Shown piece after piece: positions 10,970 to 22,031 of a stretch of 64,000 nt of DNA (within the stretch, counting starts at the first letter, position 1; the number at the start of each line of letters is the position of its first letter). The stretch is taken from NCBI GenBank assembly GCA_037447655.1, contig JBBHKE010003080.1:204905-268904 (forward strand), given 5' to 3'. The notes beneath the pieces are model-generated. The model was not told the origin of the DNA. It saw only the letters and a list, made by a program, of their open reading frames with translations, and ran no database searches. The position numbers and the translations under genes were made by a program. The stretch is from Zygnema cylindricum. Lineage: Eukaryota > Streptophyta > Zygnematophyceae > Zygnematales > Zygnemataceae.

Positions 10970-12667
10970 AACGTGTTTTCTACCCTTTCAGAAACTATAT
11001 TTATACAAAAATATGCGTCCTTCCAGGAGATAAATTCCTCTTTCCGGAAATAAAATTACAGCCCGCCGCAAGTGTACCTGCAAACAGCAAAAGATCCGGA
11101 AAGACGGTGAAAAAAGAGTGAAGGGAAGAAATTTATGTTTTTGTTCTACTTCCGAACACAAAAAAGAATGACAAAATTGTATCACAAACCACTTAAAGCA
11201 ATGCGCTAAATCTATCTGCTTGAAAAACATTTGCTATATACTCATGTTTAGGTTTGTCTTTCAAGAGGATTTCACATCCATTGGTTGCAACTGCAATTCG
11301 AGGGATAACTGTTAAACGATTGTAAGCTTTAAAAGATTGTCCTTTAATTTAACACCATTCAATAGGTGAATAACACAAAGTTTGCAATGGACCAGCTAAC
11401 AGATCGCACATTTCCTCTGATACTTTGGTATTGTAGAAATTCCCACATAAAAATGCTCAAAACGATGTGTAAATGGTTATAATGTGGAAGCTCTTAAAGC
11501 ACAGTTGGTAATGCTTCCTTAAAATCCACCACTTTTCTGAGTCTTATTTTTGGACTTTTCTGAGATATGTGCCTCGTCTAAAGCCCCTAATAAATTCGAC
11601 AATCAAATGGAAAAACATTCGGTAACAATTCCCCTCTCTTGGTATTCCATTGCATTTCATGAAGCATCCTTGTCTTTCAAACAAACGCCATAATTCATTG
11701 AGGTACTAGACAAGCGTGAACTACACCGTGAATCGCTATTAGCATTAAGAAATTATTCGCATGAGGACTGTTCTAGAGTTAATTTCCATTTCAAATGATG
11801 TGGACGATTGAAAAAAAAAATTACAATTAAGAACGCTATTTTGTGTTCAGAGGGGAAAAAAATTCGGGACGGAATTAGTGTTATTAACAATTGATAGCAC
11901 CACGGTGTACTGTTAATTTGTCGCGTTACAGTGAAATACATCCTTTTTAACGTTTTAAGTGTTAAATTTGCAATTCGTGACAGTCATTATACCCTATCTT
12001 GCCCTCCATTAAGTAGTTTTCGCACGTATTCTTTCCATTGCCTAGAGATTAGTGAGCATATACATTTCTAGGTTATCAGTAATCCACATCATTTTGACCA
12101 AGTAATTGATGATTTGCAATCCGAACATGTTACATCACATGTCGTCATAAATTTCTACTCAAATCTGAACCCTAATTTAAGAAAAAAAAACCACGTTATG
12201 CAAAGAAATAATACACGAATAGAACTGCGAGCTGCTGTACATTCAAAACAGTACACATTCCAAACCACATTTATTTTATTTTTCTAATCAATTACCTCCA
12301 TACCAATACTACGTTTTTAACCCCGAAACAAAAATATTAAACAGATTATCTTCTAGCCAATCCAGTTCCGTAAAACGACAAAAGTTAGATTTGAAAGTAG
12401 AGTGGCAATTACCTTTTTCTTTCCTTCAACGCCACCACGTCAAAGAGAAAACCTAAAGGTTTGGTGAAACCCTAAAAAAATGATGAAACCTTAAGAAATT
12501 GATCAAAGCAAGCCTACCAGCTAAAAATGGCCATGAAACCCTAAATGTTTGATAACCGTTGGACAAAAACCTAAAAAAGTTCAGCGTGAGTCGCTATTCG
12601 TCAATGTAGAGTTGTGCATCGTATCAAATTATTCCGATACATCGCGATATGATATTTTTGCTATACA
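10970..12667. other. gene-free AT-rich DNA
   Basis: Upstream side of the minus-strand gene starting at 10969. Apart from a 184-bp MITE at 11724-11907, I see no coding exon, RNA gene or obvious repeat. The promoter of the minus-strand gene should lie at the left end. Confidence 0.4.
11724..11907. mobile_element. small TA-flanked MITE
   Basis: 184 bp between TA dinucleotides (11722-11723 and 11908-11909). Left end CACCGTGAATCGCTATTAG, right end read inward CACCGTGGTGCTATCA. TA flanks and small size fit a Tc1/mariner-like (Stowaway-size) element, although the termini do not match the common Stowaway consensus I know. The same left-end motif recurs at 13381, 30690 and 50116. Confidence 0.5.
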
Positions 12668-12675
12668 GTTCCCAT

Positions 12676-13170
12676 AAAAGGTCGCAAAAGTCAAAATTTT
12701 AGATAACCGAAACCGACCGTTTTTCTTTTTTCAAAATCTACGTACCCGACGCCCGACCGGGTTATGTCACGCTCCTAAATTGTTAACCATTACCCGAAAC
12801 GCGTTTACAAAAAAAAAGTTAACCGAAACTCGATTTCTCGCGACTACCCGTAGCCGCCCGTACCCGAATAAGTACAAAATAAGTGGTACATCTTCCTTAT
12901 ACCTTCAACGATACCAATAGTATAAAGTACAATACTGTTGGATGGTATTGACAGTACAAAACCTTCAATTTTCTTCGTTTTTGCTTACCCGACCCTTCAA
13001 TTTTCTTCGTTTTTTGCTTACTCAACTATAACCGTTTTTCTTTTTTTCCGTAAATCACCCGCCCGAATCCGCCCGACCTCCCAAATTTGGCAACCGAATG
13101 CGTTTTGGATCCGACGCGGGCGGTCAGTTAACGGTCGGTCACGGTTTCGGTTAACTGTTTGGGACCTCTG
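12676..13170. mobile_element. non-autonomous hAT-type MITE with CAGAGGTC ends
   Basis: 495 bp flanked by a perfect 8-bp duplication GTTCCCAT (12668-12675 and 13171-13178). The right terminus read inward is CAGAGGTCCCAAACAG; the left is a decayed AAAAGGTCGCAAAAG. Just inside are long inverted GGTTTCGGTTA / TAACCGAAACC blocks. Distinct family from the CATAGTTG elements. Confidence 0.75.
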
Positions 13171-13380
13171 GTTCCCATCGCTATCAAAGTTAAGAATTTA
13201 ATACTTTTATGTTAAAAGAAAATTAGAATATACGATACAAATTTAGTTCAGACGCGGCAGATTATAGTCCACTTCCTCAAATAGTGTTGTAAACAATATT
13301 AAATGAATTTTGGCCTAGAAAAGTCGCGACGGAATGACTCAGATAACGACGAGTAGTGTACCGTACAGTACTGTAAAGTA

Positions 13381-14379
13381 CACTATGAATCGTTATTAGG
13401 GTGCGTCTCCATGTACTTATAACTTAGAGAAAATACTGTTTTTTTTAGCGTTGATCTGGCGGACCCGTATTTCACACATCCCTATATGTAACAACGACAT
13501 AGTTACTTAAGGGTGTGACGGTTGTATACGCTGACAATGCTCGTGACGGCTGTCAACATCTACAATCTGTGATGACGCACTTTATTTTTTCTAACTGCGT
13601 GTGACGTCGTATGAGTTTTCGTGACATTGTAGACGTACCGCTTTCCAACCTATGCCCTTTCACGGTTGAAGAATATGCAATTTGCCTTTGCGTTGCCTAG
13701 CCGCTCGACGTGAAATGTCATCGGAATCTTAAAACCCCTGGCGAAATAAAATTCGTACAAGGCACAAACAGACAAAAAAAAACAAATTGTGTACTTTGCC
13801 TTGTCGTACCTGAACGCAAAAGGACAAAACATAGCGAATAGTGTACCTTTCGTCGTTGCTTGAATTCGTTTGAAATATTTGTAAAAAAAATTACACGTGG
13901 TAATACGTGTTCCTATTTGTTTTTTGAAAATACTTTGTTTTAAAACACATCGTCCCTGTGTTTTAAAGAAAAGTTTGAAGATGAATTTTTTGGCGTGGAG
14001 GTGGGTCGAAGAAAACAAGACGACAACATGTAGTACATCATAAATTCGATGATGACGCAAAATGTACTTCTTATTTTTTCTATTTTTTTGTACGGTTAAA
14101 AATTACGTGGTATGGCTCTAAGTTTTACTGGAAAATGACAAAAGAAAACCCTTACTTTGGCACATGGAGATGCACCCTTAGTGCTAATGTTTTTTCCGTC
14201 TCTTAAAACATCTTTTCTCCATACACACTTGTCCAATTGTAAATCTGACGGTTGTGATTGAAATCTAAGATTCTTAGCTTTTGATTGGCGGTCTTTAATT
14301 AGAAATCAGACAAGTGTGTATGCAACAAATTTGTTTTGAGTGGCGTTAATTCTTTTAACCCTAATAGTGATTCAAGGTG
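13381..14379. mobile_element. TA-flanked foldback MITE interrupted by a Harbinger MITE
   Basis: Outer element flanked by TA (13379-13380, 14380-14381). Ends CACTATGAATCGTTATTA and, read inward from the right, CACCTTGAATCACTATTAG. Without the nested 779-bp element it would be about 220 bp. Its core contains a second inverted repeat, ATACACACTTGTC ... GACAAGTGTGTAT (14218-14322). Confidence 0.55.
13399..14177. mobile_element. PIF/Harbinger-type MITE (nested)
   Basis: 779 bp with inverted termini GGGTGCGTCTCCATGTACT and, read inward from the right, GGGTGCATCTCCATGTGCC. The flanking 3-bp duplication TTA (13396-13398, 14178-14180) is typical of PIF/Harbinger (Tourist-like) elements. No transposase. 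An open frame on the minus strand at 13650-14060 has no recognisable domain. Confidence 0.75.
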
Positions 14380-14449
14380 TATAGTGTAGCGTTTAGGAAG
14401 TCAAAACGCTTCAGCTTCTATGACGCAATGCTATACTTCATGCGATACT

Positions 14450-14963
14450 CTTTCCAAGGAAAAATTTGGTACATGCCGTTGTTTGACACTCGGAACCGGT
14501 GCACATGAGCAAATATCTACACATGCATACATACACATTAAACACATGCACATGAAAACAACTATTGTAAATACTAAATAGAGCACACGACAAAAAAAGA
14601 GACTGCAATAGTGATGCTTGATTCGCCTCTTTTTGTAACCTTATTGCCGTGCTTTTGATGAGACTATGTCCCATTGGTGATCGTATTTACCTGGACCGTA
14701 CTTAGATGTACCTTAAGTAAAGGCTCTCTATGTATCCGATTAAGAGCACCCGTGGTGATTGGGTTTGATAAAGCTTCGATGTACATAATAACTTGCTCGA
14801 ATCTAATGTACTCATTGAGCTGAAAACTTTTTGCGACATTTTGAATAGTGGCAACTAACAAGTTATAGTACTGTAGCTCCATTGTGATTTAGGAGTCATA
14901 ATAGGAGGTAACTATGGTATTGCTAGTTCCTCTACTACTATTTTCTCCGGTAATTTGTCATCT
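14450..14963. repeat. dispersed repeat, left part (second copy at 52325-52890)
   Basis: Shares long similarity with 52325-52720, including ATCTACACATGCATACATAC, CCGTGCTTTTGATGAGAC and GGTGATTGGGTTTG-like segments. The copy here is continued by an 84-bp minisatellite and the gypsy insertion, and its right part resumes at about 23331-23530. Confidence 0.7.
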
Positions 14964-15225
14964 CCACTAGAAGCGGTCTAGTGAGTCGTTATAGAATTAG
15001 AAGGGGTTATAGACAATCTAAGGGACATGACTCAAGTAAATCAACATCTACTAGGAGCGAAATAATGAGTCATCGTAGAATTATAAGGGGTTACAAACAA
15101 TCTATGGGACAAGACTAAAGTAAATCAACATCTACTAGGAGCAGTCTGGTGAGTCGTCGTAGAATTATAAAGGGTTACGGATAATCTAAGGGACAAGACA
15201 GAAGTAAATCAACATCTACTACGAG
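14964..15225. repeat. 84-bp minisatellite, left part
   Basis: Unit starts (CTACTAGGAG or variant) occur at 14964, 15048, 15132 and 15216, exactly 84 bp apart. Each unit ends AAGTAAATCAACAT. The fourth unit is cut after its tenth base by the gypsy element and resumes at 23005, giving exactly 84 bp when the element and one target-site copy are removed. Confidence 0.95.
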
Positions 15226-16193
15226 TGTAATAGGATCTCCTACCTCTCAGAAAATCCCATTACTACAAACAATTCCAACCACACATTCCACACATTGGAA
15301 AATACACATCCACATTGGAAAACACTCACATAAGGATAAACTTTAATTGAAAAGAAGCTTCTGTCCACATAACATTAGCTTGGTCTCTTGCCCTCGTGGC
15401 TCAACCCTTCAATTTAAAGTGTTTCCTCTACTCTCCACTCTTAATAATTCTATCTCTTAACTACTAAAACACTATTTAGTTAGTAAGAGATTTCAATGCA
15501 AAATGCCTTTTCTCCAATTTGGTATTAATCGCTCAGGACCAAGATCAGCCGGAATTTCCACAAACTTTTCCCAAAGGAAAAGATGTCTACTCTCCTCTTA
15601 CACTTCACTATTTATCCATCATCGCCCTGGACTCGCCAGGCCAGAGTCAACGCTCCGTTTTAACAGGCTTTTACCTGGGCCAATCATTGATCAGCAAAGA
15701 CTCAGACTGACCAATGCAAAAACGTGCGAAATCTCTTACTCACTACTTAGCACTTTACTAACCAATCAAACGTTACGTTTCACTACGTAACATTTACGTG
15801 CAAAAGTGCGCGCCAAACGAAACGCGACTTCGCACGATCGTGCGTAACAAATTTCGCACGCGAAACTTCCTACGAAATTCCTTTAAGTAAAAGTGACGTT
15901 TCGTACTAAAATTTGTACGAAACGAACCACCGTGCATACTAAACGTTTCATTAGAACTTTATGAAACGTACACACGTAATTTCGGTACTAATTTGACCCT
16001 TAACCCGTTTCAATGATACCCACTTGTTATTTAGACCCCACGCTGTCACCTAAATGCACCCATCGCTATAACTTTTAAAATATAACTCCAAATAGCGTGA
16101 TTCTTTTGCGGACGTCTACCAAATTTAGTACTCTATAATCATAACACCTAAATATCCCTTTATAAACAAGTTCGATCCGCTATTGCTGTTACA
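15226..16193 (-). repeat. 3' LTR of gypsy element
   Basis: 968 bp, TGTAA...TTACA. Contains a CG-rich block (about 15776-15980) with a perfect 14-bp palindrome CGCACGATCGTGCG at 15831-15844 and many ACGAAAC/GTTTCGT motifs. Open frames inside it are repeated identically in the other LTR and are not genes. Confidence 0.97.
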
Positions 16194-16207
16194 TCATCCC
16201 CTCCTTA
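16194..16207 (-). other. polypurine tract
   Basis: On the minus strand AAGGAGGGGATGA directly precedes the 3' LTR, as needed for plus-strand DNA priming during reverse transcription. Confidence 0.8.
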
Positions 16208-16241
16208 TTTTTAACTGACCTCAGTTAAACACTTTTAATTT

Positions 16242-17549
16242 TCAAGACGGCACTTCTATATTATTATCCCTCCAATACCTCTGTAAAAACTCAGAATTTT
16301 TATCCTCTAAAGTCAACTCATCTTCAGGCCTTCCTAGATAATGCACTTGCCAGAATATAGTATTACCAACCTTGAACCGTTGACCAACCCAATCTATTAC
16401 CCATCTGTGGACTTCAGGTTCTATAATTATTGAGGGATCCAATTCCAGTTCTCTTTCTGTTGGTCGAAGATTCGCTGGTTTCAGTTGACTGATGTGTATC
16501 ACAGGATGAATTTTTGTTGAAGGCGGAAAGTCCAATTTGGCAGCAACTGACGATATCATCTCGATTACAGTAAATGGTCCAATGTACTTAGGGGCAAATT
16601 TCCCCGTAGGATCCGATTGTCCCTCAATCTTGCACCTGTAATGAGTTGTAGAAAGCCAAACCTTGTCACCTGTGCGTAACACCCAATCACCCCGTTTGCG
16701 GTTAGCATTTAATTCTTGCCTCCTTTGTGCCTCCACTAATGAATCTCGGACAGTTTTCCAAATTGTTTGAACGTATTCCCAAAACTCTGTTCCAAAACCC
16801 CTATTTTCTTGAGTGACTCCTGTTATTAAGTCCAATGCTTCTCTAGGTTGGTATCCGTATGCAACCTTAAATGGCGAGAATCCTGTACTAGCATGTTTAC
16901 ATGAATTGTATGCAAATTCCATTAATGGTAGTTTAGATTCCCATGTGTTCTGAACTCCACTACAAACAGTCCTAAGCATTTCCTCTAGTGTGCGGTTCAT
17001 CCTTTCTGTCTGTCCATCTGTCTGAGGATGATAAGCGGTACTCATTTTCAATTCAGTGCCTAAATTTTGTTGCATTTCTTTCCAAAATACAGATGTAAAT
17101 TTAGAATCCCTATCACTGACTATAGACAGGGGAACTCCATGATGTCTGACCACGTTGTCAAAATATAACTTTGCAATATCTACAACTGAATGAGTAGTTT
17201 TGCAAGGGATAAAGATTGCCATTTTACTGAACCTATCGACTACGACCATGATATTGTCATTTCTTCTAGATGTAGCTGGTAACCTGACAATAAAATCCAT
17301 ATTGACAGATTCCCATGGTCTTTCGAGGATATCTAAAGGTTTTAAGAGACCTTTAGGTTTCTGGTTACTAGGTTTACTCTGTTGGCAAGGGACACAACTT
17401 TCCACGTGATTCGACACCTCCTTTGCCATCCCTGGCCAAAACAATCTACTCTGCAACCGACTAAGAGTTTTAACTAGACCAAGATGTCCTAAATGTTCAT
17501 GGGCTACCTGTAAAAGTTGTTTTCTCAAGTCTCCCATTTCAGGATGCAT
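16242..17549 (-). CDS. Ty3/gypsy integrase with chromodomain-like tail
   Basis: 435 codons. An N-terminal HHCC zinc finger uses His17/His22 and Cys52/Cys55 (CVPC). The catalytic core shows D85 (NMDFIV), D146 (IVSDRDSKF) and E182 (TDGQTERMNRT), i.e. the D,D(35)E arrangement. After the core come the conserved HISQLKP motif and a C-terminal segment (about 360-430) resembling a shortened chromodomain (VIDWVGQRFKVGNTIFWQVH). Integrates cDNA into host DNA. It lies in the same frame as RT but is separated from it by about 75 nt whose reading continues in another frame, implying two small compensating indels, so the element as sequenced could not make an intact RT-IN polyprotein. The methionine at 17549 is the first in frame, not a genuine initiator. 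Confidence 0.93.
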   Translation of the reverse strand: MHPEMGDLRKQLLQVAHEHLGHLGLVKTLSRLQSRLFWPGMAKEVSNHVESCVPCQQSKPSNQKPKGLLKPLDILERPWESVNMDFIVRLPATSRRNDNIMVVVDRFSKMAIFIPCKTTHSVVDIAKLYFDNVVRHHGVPLSIVSDRDSKFTSVFWKEMQQNLGTELKMSTAYHPQTDGQTERMNRTLEEMLRTVCSGVQNTWESKLPLMEFAYNSCKHASTGFSPFKVAYGYQPREALDLITGVTQENRGFGTEFWEYVQTIWKTVRDSLVEAQRRQELNANRKRGDWVLRTGDKVWLSTTHYRCKIEGQSDPTGKFAPKYIGPFTVIEMISSVAAKLDFPPSTKIHPVIHISQLKPANLRPTERELELDPSIIIEPEVHRWVIDWVGQRFKVGNTIFWQVHYLGRPEDELTLEDKNSEFLQRYWRDNNIEVPS

Positions 17550-17624
17550 AACCTATCCCCTGTTTGCAAATACAGTAAACCATCTTCTATTCTAAAGTTT
17601 TTGACATGCCTCTCATTCAGTGGG

Positions 17625-19103
17625 TCAGAATTCCCTCCCGAAATATTCTTGCAAATCACAACAATAAGGATCTTTATCATAACCATATCTAACTGTATCT
17701 AAAAACAATTCATCTTGAACCATAACACTTATTTCAAAACATCTACTTAATGGATCTGCGACTACATTTGTTTTCCCATGAATATGTTTGACATTAAATT
17801 TAAAATATGCTAATTTTTGCATCCACCTAACTTGTCTGCCAGTCATAATCTGCGCATCACTTAATCTCTGTAAATAAGAGAGTGCTTTATTATCACAATG
17901 AATTGTAAATTCTTTATTATGAAAATAACAACGCCATTTCACCAATGCATGTACAATTGGAAGTAATTCTTTTTCCTGTGCTGTATAGTTCTTTTCAGCA
18001 TCATTGAATTTTTTGGACTCAAAAGCAATAGGATGAAAGTGTTTGCCGACTTTTTGACTTATGACTGCACCTAGACCCTTATCAGATGCATCTGTGGTGA
18101 TCAGAACTTCAAATTCCCCGGCAAGGTCAGGATACACCAGTGTAGGGGCAGAGGTCAACTTCCCTTTTAATTCCTCGAATGCTCCCTCCTGATCAGCTCC
18201 CCACACAAACGTCTCCTTCTCCCGAAGTAAATCCGTCAAAGGTGCGGCGATCATACTGAAGTTCCTAATAAATTTCTTGTAATAAGTGGCCAATCCCAAA
18301 AACGATCTAACTTCTGTGACATTAGTAGGTTGTTTCCAATTTTGGATTGCTAAAATTTTGGATGGGTCTGTTTTAACACCTTCCCCACTAACTATATGTC
18401 CCAAAAATAATTGTTCACTTTTAAGAAAACTAGATTTTGACAATTTTCCATATAATTTTCTTTCTCTTAACCTTTCCAACACTCTTTTTAAATGAATTAC
18501 ATGTTGTTCTTTAGATTCACTATAGACTAAAATATCGTCTATAAACACTTGGACAAACTCATCTATGTAATCTGAAAAGGTTTGGTTCATTAATCTTTGG
18601 TAAGTAGGCGGTGCATTCGTTAAGCCGAATGGCATCACGATCCATTCGAAATGACCCACCCTAGTTCTGAAAGCAGTTTTATCAACATCTTCAATTCTAA
18701 TTGGCACCTGATTAAAGCCACTACGCAGGTCAATCAACGAAAATACTTTAGCACCTTTTAAACGATCTATCAAATCAGAAATTAAAGGTAACGGATACTT
18801 ATCCTTCACCGTAATCTTGTTCAAACTACGATAATCGACACACATTCTCAACGTTCCGTCCTTCTTTTTGACGAAAAGAACTGGTGCTCCGTACGGTGAT
18901 TTGCTGGGTTGAATATGTCCTTTCTCTAGGAGTTCTTTGATCTGTTTCTTTAACTCCTCTTGCTCAAAGAAACTGTGCTTATAAATTCCTGTGACAGGAG
19001 GGTTACATCCAGGTTCCAAGTTAATAACATGTTCTACATCTCGGGAAGGTGGCCTTCCTGAGGGTAAATCACTTGGAAAAACATCCCGGAATTCAAAAAT
19101 CAA
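17625..19103 (-). CDS. Ty3/gypsy reverse transcriptase-RNase H
   Basis: 492 codons counted from a TTG; the frame is open upstream to about 19271, so no true start is implied. RT catalytic residues are D125 ([10 protein letters not shown]) and D189-D190 (FIDDILVYS), with MPFGLTNAP near 157-165. RNase H acidic residues are D338 ([10 protein letters not shown]), E378 (AQEKELL) and D404 (HCDNKAL). Copies element RNA into DNA and removes the RNA strand. It sits -1 relative to the protease frame, with an overlap of about 25 nt but no canonical slippery heptamer there, so a 1-nt indel is the simplest reading. A premature TGA ends the frame at 17625. Confidence 0.95.
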   Translation of the reverse strand: MIFEFRDVFPSDLPSGRPPSRDVEHVINLEPGCNPPVTGIYKHSFFEQEELKKQIKELLEKGHIQPSKSPYGAPVLFVKKKDGTLRMCVDYRSLNKITVKDKYPLPLISDLIDRLKGAKVFSLIDLRSGFNQVPIRIEDVDKTAFRTRVGHFEWIVMPFGLTNAPPTYQRLMNQTFSDYIDEFVQVFIDDILVYSESKEQHVIHLKRVLERLRERKLYGKLSKSSFLKSEQLFLGHIVSGEGVKTDPSKILAIQNWKQPTNVTEVRSFLGLATYYKKFIRNFSMIAAPLTDLLREKETFVWGADQEGAFEELKGKLTSAPTLVYPDLAGEFEVLITTDASDKGLGAVISQKVGKHFHPIAFESKKFNDAEKNYTAQEKELLPIVHALVKWRCYFHNKEFTIHCDNKALSYLQRLSDAQIMTGRQVRWMQKLAYFKFNVKHIHGKTNVVADPLSRCFEISVMVQDELFLDTVRYGYDKDPYCCDLQEYFGREF

Positions 19104-19246
19104 ATCCTTAACAGCAGCATCAGGTGTATTAATGTCAGTTACAAAATCAGATTTTAGTTTTTCGAAAGTTTTAGTGGTGTCAGATTTAGGGATGACATCA
19201 ATGTTAGTGTTTTCTCCCCCCCCTTCATCAGTAACTGCCTCAGTTA

Positions 19247-19888
19247 CTATAACAAGAAAGCATGATTTGTTTTATCTTTTAAATGCTTTTTAAATTGTTT
19301 AGCGGAAATCAAACCTTCTACTCCCAATCTGGTTATGTTATTTATATGATTCCTATGTAATTTCTTAGGAGATAATGCTTGCAAAACCTTCCAACCGTTT
19401 TCAGACTTCACTTTTAAGGTGTTAATTTCCCAATTAATTTGAGGATTATGTTCTGTTAACCAAGGCTTTCCCAGAATTAGTTCTTCACTTCCCAAATTCA
19501 TTATTTCACACACAACTTTCATTTTATGACCCTGGATATCAACTTCTATCGTGTCAGTTTGTAAGTCTAATGTGGACTTATTACCATTTGCCACTTGAAC
19601 ATGTAAAGGCTTTTCCCTTATGACAGTAGGAATTTTATTTTCCTCTACAAACTTATGTGAAATAAAATTATGTGTGGCACCTGAATCAACCATTACTTTC
19701 AACGGCTTTCCTTCCACTAATGACTCGAATCTAATCAAACTGTGTCTGGTGTCATCATTACTTAACTGTCCTAACATAGGTCTGTTGTTGAGAATTTCAT
19801 CAGAAGGATTCTTTAAACTATGCAGTGTAGTGATAATCATAATAAATTCAACAATCCTAGCTTTTCCATTCATTAATTTGCCCTCCAA
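19247..19888 (-). CDS. Ty3/gypsy aspartic protease
   Basis: 213 codons from the first ATG; the frame is open upstream through the gag overlap. The active-site motif DSGATHNFI is at residues 68-76, and a second conserved hydrophobic patch ending LILGKPWL fits the flap and C-terminal strands of retropepsin-like proteases. Cleaves the Gag-Pol polyprotein. It is in -1 relative to gag and would be entered by slippage at the G GGA AAC site at 19951-19957. Confidence 0.9.
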   Translation of the reverse strand: MEGKLMNGKARIVEFIMIITTLHSLKNPSDEILNNRPMLGQLSNDDTRHSLIRFESLVEGKPLKVMVDSGATHNFISHKFVEENKIPTVIREKPLHVQVANGNKSTLDLQTDTIEVDIQGHKMKVVCEIMNLGSEELILGKPWLTEHNPQINWEINTLKVKSENGWKVLQALSPKKLHRNHINNITRLGVEGLISAKQFKKHLKDKTNHAFLL

Positions 19889-19938
19889 AGTTAACTCTTT
19901 AACTTCTGGATCCGATTGACTAAACTGAGGACTTTCAG

Positions 19939-21261
19939 TTAGTCCTTTCCGTTTCCCACCTCCTGGGCATCCTGCTCAGCTAGATATAATGCAATATCCT
20001 CTTGGAGACCTTCATTTACATCGACTGTTTTGAGAGAACCTTTATCTATACAGTCTTTAGCGTAATGATCTGGACCTCCACATTTGAAACAAGTGACTTT
20101 CTTCTTGGGTTTTGTGCACTCTCTACTAAAATGTCCCTCCTCTCCACAGTTATAACAGTTAATCTTTTTCAATTGTGCACACTCAAATGCTCTATGACCC
20201 TTTTTCTGACAAATTGTGCATGTGGGGATGGTAAGGTTAGGCTTCTGAGCATTAATGTTTGGTTTAGGACTTTTAATGTACCCCCCTCTATTGTTAAATT
20301 TATTTCCTGCGTTAACACTATGTCCACCCCTTTGATTTCCCCTAAAGATATTTTGTCTATTCACCAGACCAGCATTCAGACCCTCTTCAACAAATTCCTC
20401 CTCATCCCACTCTGATACTTCATTCAAATTACCCCTGAGTGATCGAGTTTCCCGATTATACCCCAACTGATCCTCTAATTCCAATGACTTATCTTGTAAT
20501 TCCTTCAAATTAATAAATTTTTGATGTTTCAGTTCTGATTTCAGTATAGGATTTAAATAGTTCAAGAAATGCAATTTAGCCATTTCATCAGTCAAACCTA
20601 TGACATGAATACTAGATGAGTCAAATTCCACAATATAATCCTTCACAGATCCATTCTGCTTACAATTCAGCCACTTTTCTTCCATTCTGGATTTAAAAGT
20701 GACAGACAAGAAACGCGATTTGATCGCGGTTTTAAAAGTTTCCCAATCAGCATTATCAGGAATCAATTTAGATCTTCTCTGGGTATAATACCAAATCTGA
20801 GCATCACCTTTCAGACAACTAACAGCAAAAGAAGTGTAATCATCACGATCACAATTTCTAGATTCCAAATAATATTCCATATGAAAAATCCAAGCATCCA
20901 ACTCATCAATCTTCTTACCATCAAACGATGGTGCCTCACTAATAGACAATTTCAGATCCCTTATCTTCTTAGGTCTATCATGATCATCCTCCCTAAAACT
21001 AGCATTCCTTTTACCACTCTCACCCTTTTGGTCATTCATATCATTTTTGGTCTGAATTAAGTTAATAAGTTCATCCAATTTTTCATTTGAAACATTTCCA
21101 TTTTCTTTGACAACTTTCAATTCACTTTTCAATTCGGAAATGGTTTCATCCACAGCGGCAGCATGATTGTTAAATCTTTTGACCAATTTCACAGTACGCT
21201 TCTTCAACATATTTAAAGCATTCTCCATTTCACGTTTCCATGCAGAATTTGCCATTATCAC
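19939..21261 (-). CDS. Ty3/gypsy Gag with three zinc knuckles
   Basis: 440 codons from ATG to TAA (19939-19941). An N-terminal coiled-coil-like region is followed by a retrotransposon Gag core (about 120-260, with SCLKGDAQIWYY) and three CCHC zinc knuckles of form CX2CX4HX4C at about residues 348-361, 369-382 and 391-404; three is more than the one or two usual in this superfamily. Forms the virus-like particle and binds element RNA. The frame is intact. Overlaps the protease frame by the distance between the slippery site and the stop. Confidence 0.95.
   Translation of the reverse strand: MIMANSAWKREMENALNMLKKRTVKLVKRFNNHAAAVDETISELKSELKVVKENGNVSNEKLDELINLIQTKNDMNDQKGESGKRNASFREDDHDRPKKIRDLKLSISEAPSFDGKKIDELDAWIFHMEYYLESRNCDRDDYTSFAVSCLKGDAQIWYYTQRRSKLIPDNADWETFKTAIKSRFLSVTFKSRMEEKWLNCKQNGSVKDYIVEFDSSSIHVIGLTDEMAKLHFLNYLNPILKSELKHQKFINLKELQDKSLELEDQLGYNRETRSLRGNLNEVSEWDEEEFVEEGLNAGLVNRQNIFRGNQRGGHSVNAGNKFNNRGGYIKSPKPNINAQKPNLTIPTCTICQKKGHRAFECAQLKKINCYNCGEEGHFSRECTKPKKKVTCFKCGGPDHYAKDCIDKGSLKTVDVNEGLQEDIALYLAEQDAQEVGNGKD
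19951..19957 (-). promoter_or_regulatory. -1 ribosomal frameshift heptamer G GGA AAC
   Basis: On the minus strand GGGAAAC lies so that the gag frame reads G GGA AAC, matching X XXY YYZ, and slipping by -1 gives GGG AAA, exactly the protease frame. The gag TAA follows 9 nt after the heptamer. The same heptamer is a known frameshift site in several animal retroviruses. I did not identify a downstream pseudoknot. Confidence 0.7.
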
Positions 21262-22017
21262 ACAATGAAATCAAGCAAAAGTAAGGATAGAATATAATTT
21301 CCCAAAGAAATTTGCTGCAGATTTGAAGTCCTTAGATTGCTCCAAAAACTTTTTCTCCTTAACAAATCCTTTGAAAAGATCAAAATCTGAGAAATTAAAA
21401 AAAAATATTGAAAGTAAGTTAGTACAAATTCAAATTTTCAATTTCCCAACATTGAAACAGAAATGTAAGAATTTCCCCACCAATTTTGCAATAGCAAAAA
21501 TTGAAAGCTCTCAAAGGTAAGATTTAACCATAAATTTGCAACAGCAAAACTGAAATCAATCAAAGGTAACAATTTAGGGTTTGAAAAGTTTTGAGTCATT
21601 TCTGGACTCCTTTGCTCTTGAAGAAGTAAAGTACTCCACTTTCCTTCTCCTCCATTAGCAATTTCCCACTTCCCACTACATCAGGATCTTTTACTCTCTA
21701 ATCCTCACCTCCTCACCCTTCATGGCTTCAAGCCCTTCCTCTACACATGAATCATTGCTAGGAGAAGGCAAGTTTGTTTGGCCTCTAGGTAATTGGAGTG
21801 AGCTTCAGCGGTGGCTACACTGCCCACCCCGCCTTAGTCCTTAGGACCTGAGCACGCCCCACATCTAACCAGCGGCCGCTGGCTGTGTGATCACTCAGTT
21901 TCCCTCCAATCCCCTACCACTTCACATTGTGGTTCTACCGACACAGGTTAGAGCACCCTCACCGGTCACGGCAGTCGATATTCGAGTGAGCTAGCTTCTC
22001 CCTGGTTTCTAACCAAA

Positions 22018-22029
22018 GCTTTGATACCA
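22018..22029 (-). other. primer-binding site, initiator-Met tRNA type
   Basis: Minus strand TGGTATCAAAGC lies 2 nt inside the 5' LTR end. It differs by one base from TGGTATCAGAGC, the site complementary to the 3' end of plant initiator-Met tRNA. Confidence 0.9.
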
Positions 22030-22031
22030 TA

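Noticed and set aside
15503-15790. 95-codon open frame, duplicated at 22309-22596
   Set aside because: Lies in both LTRs at the same place and has no domain; it is repeated because the LTRs are identical.
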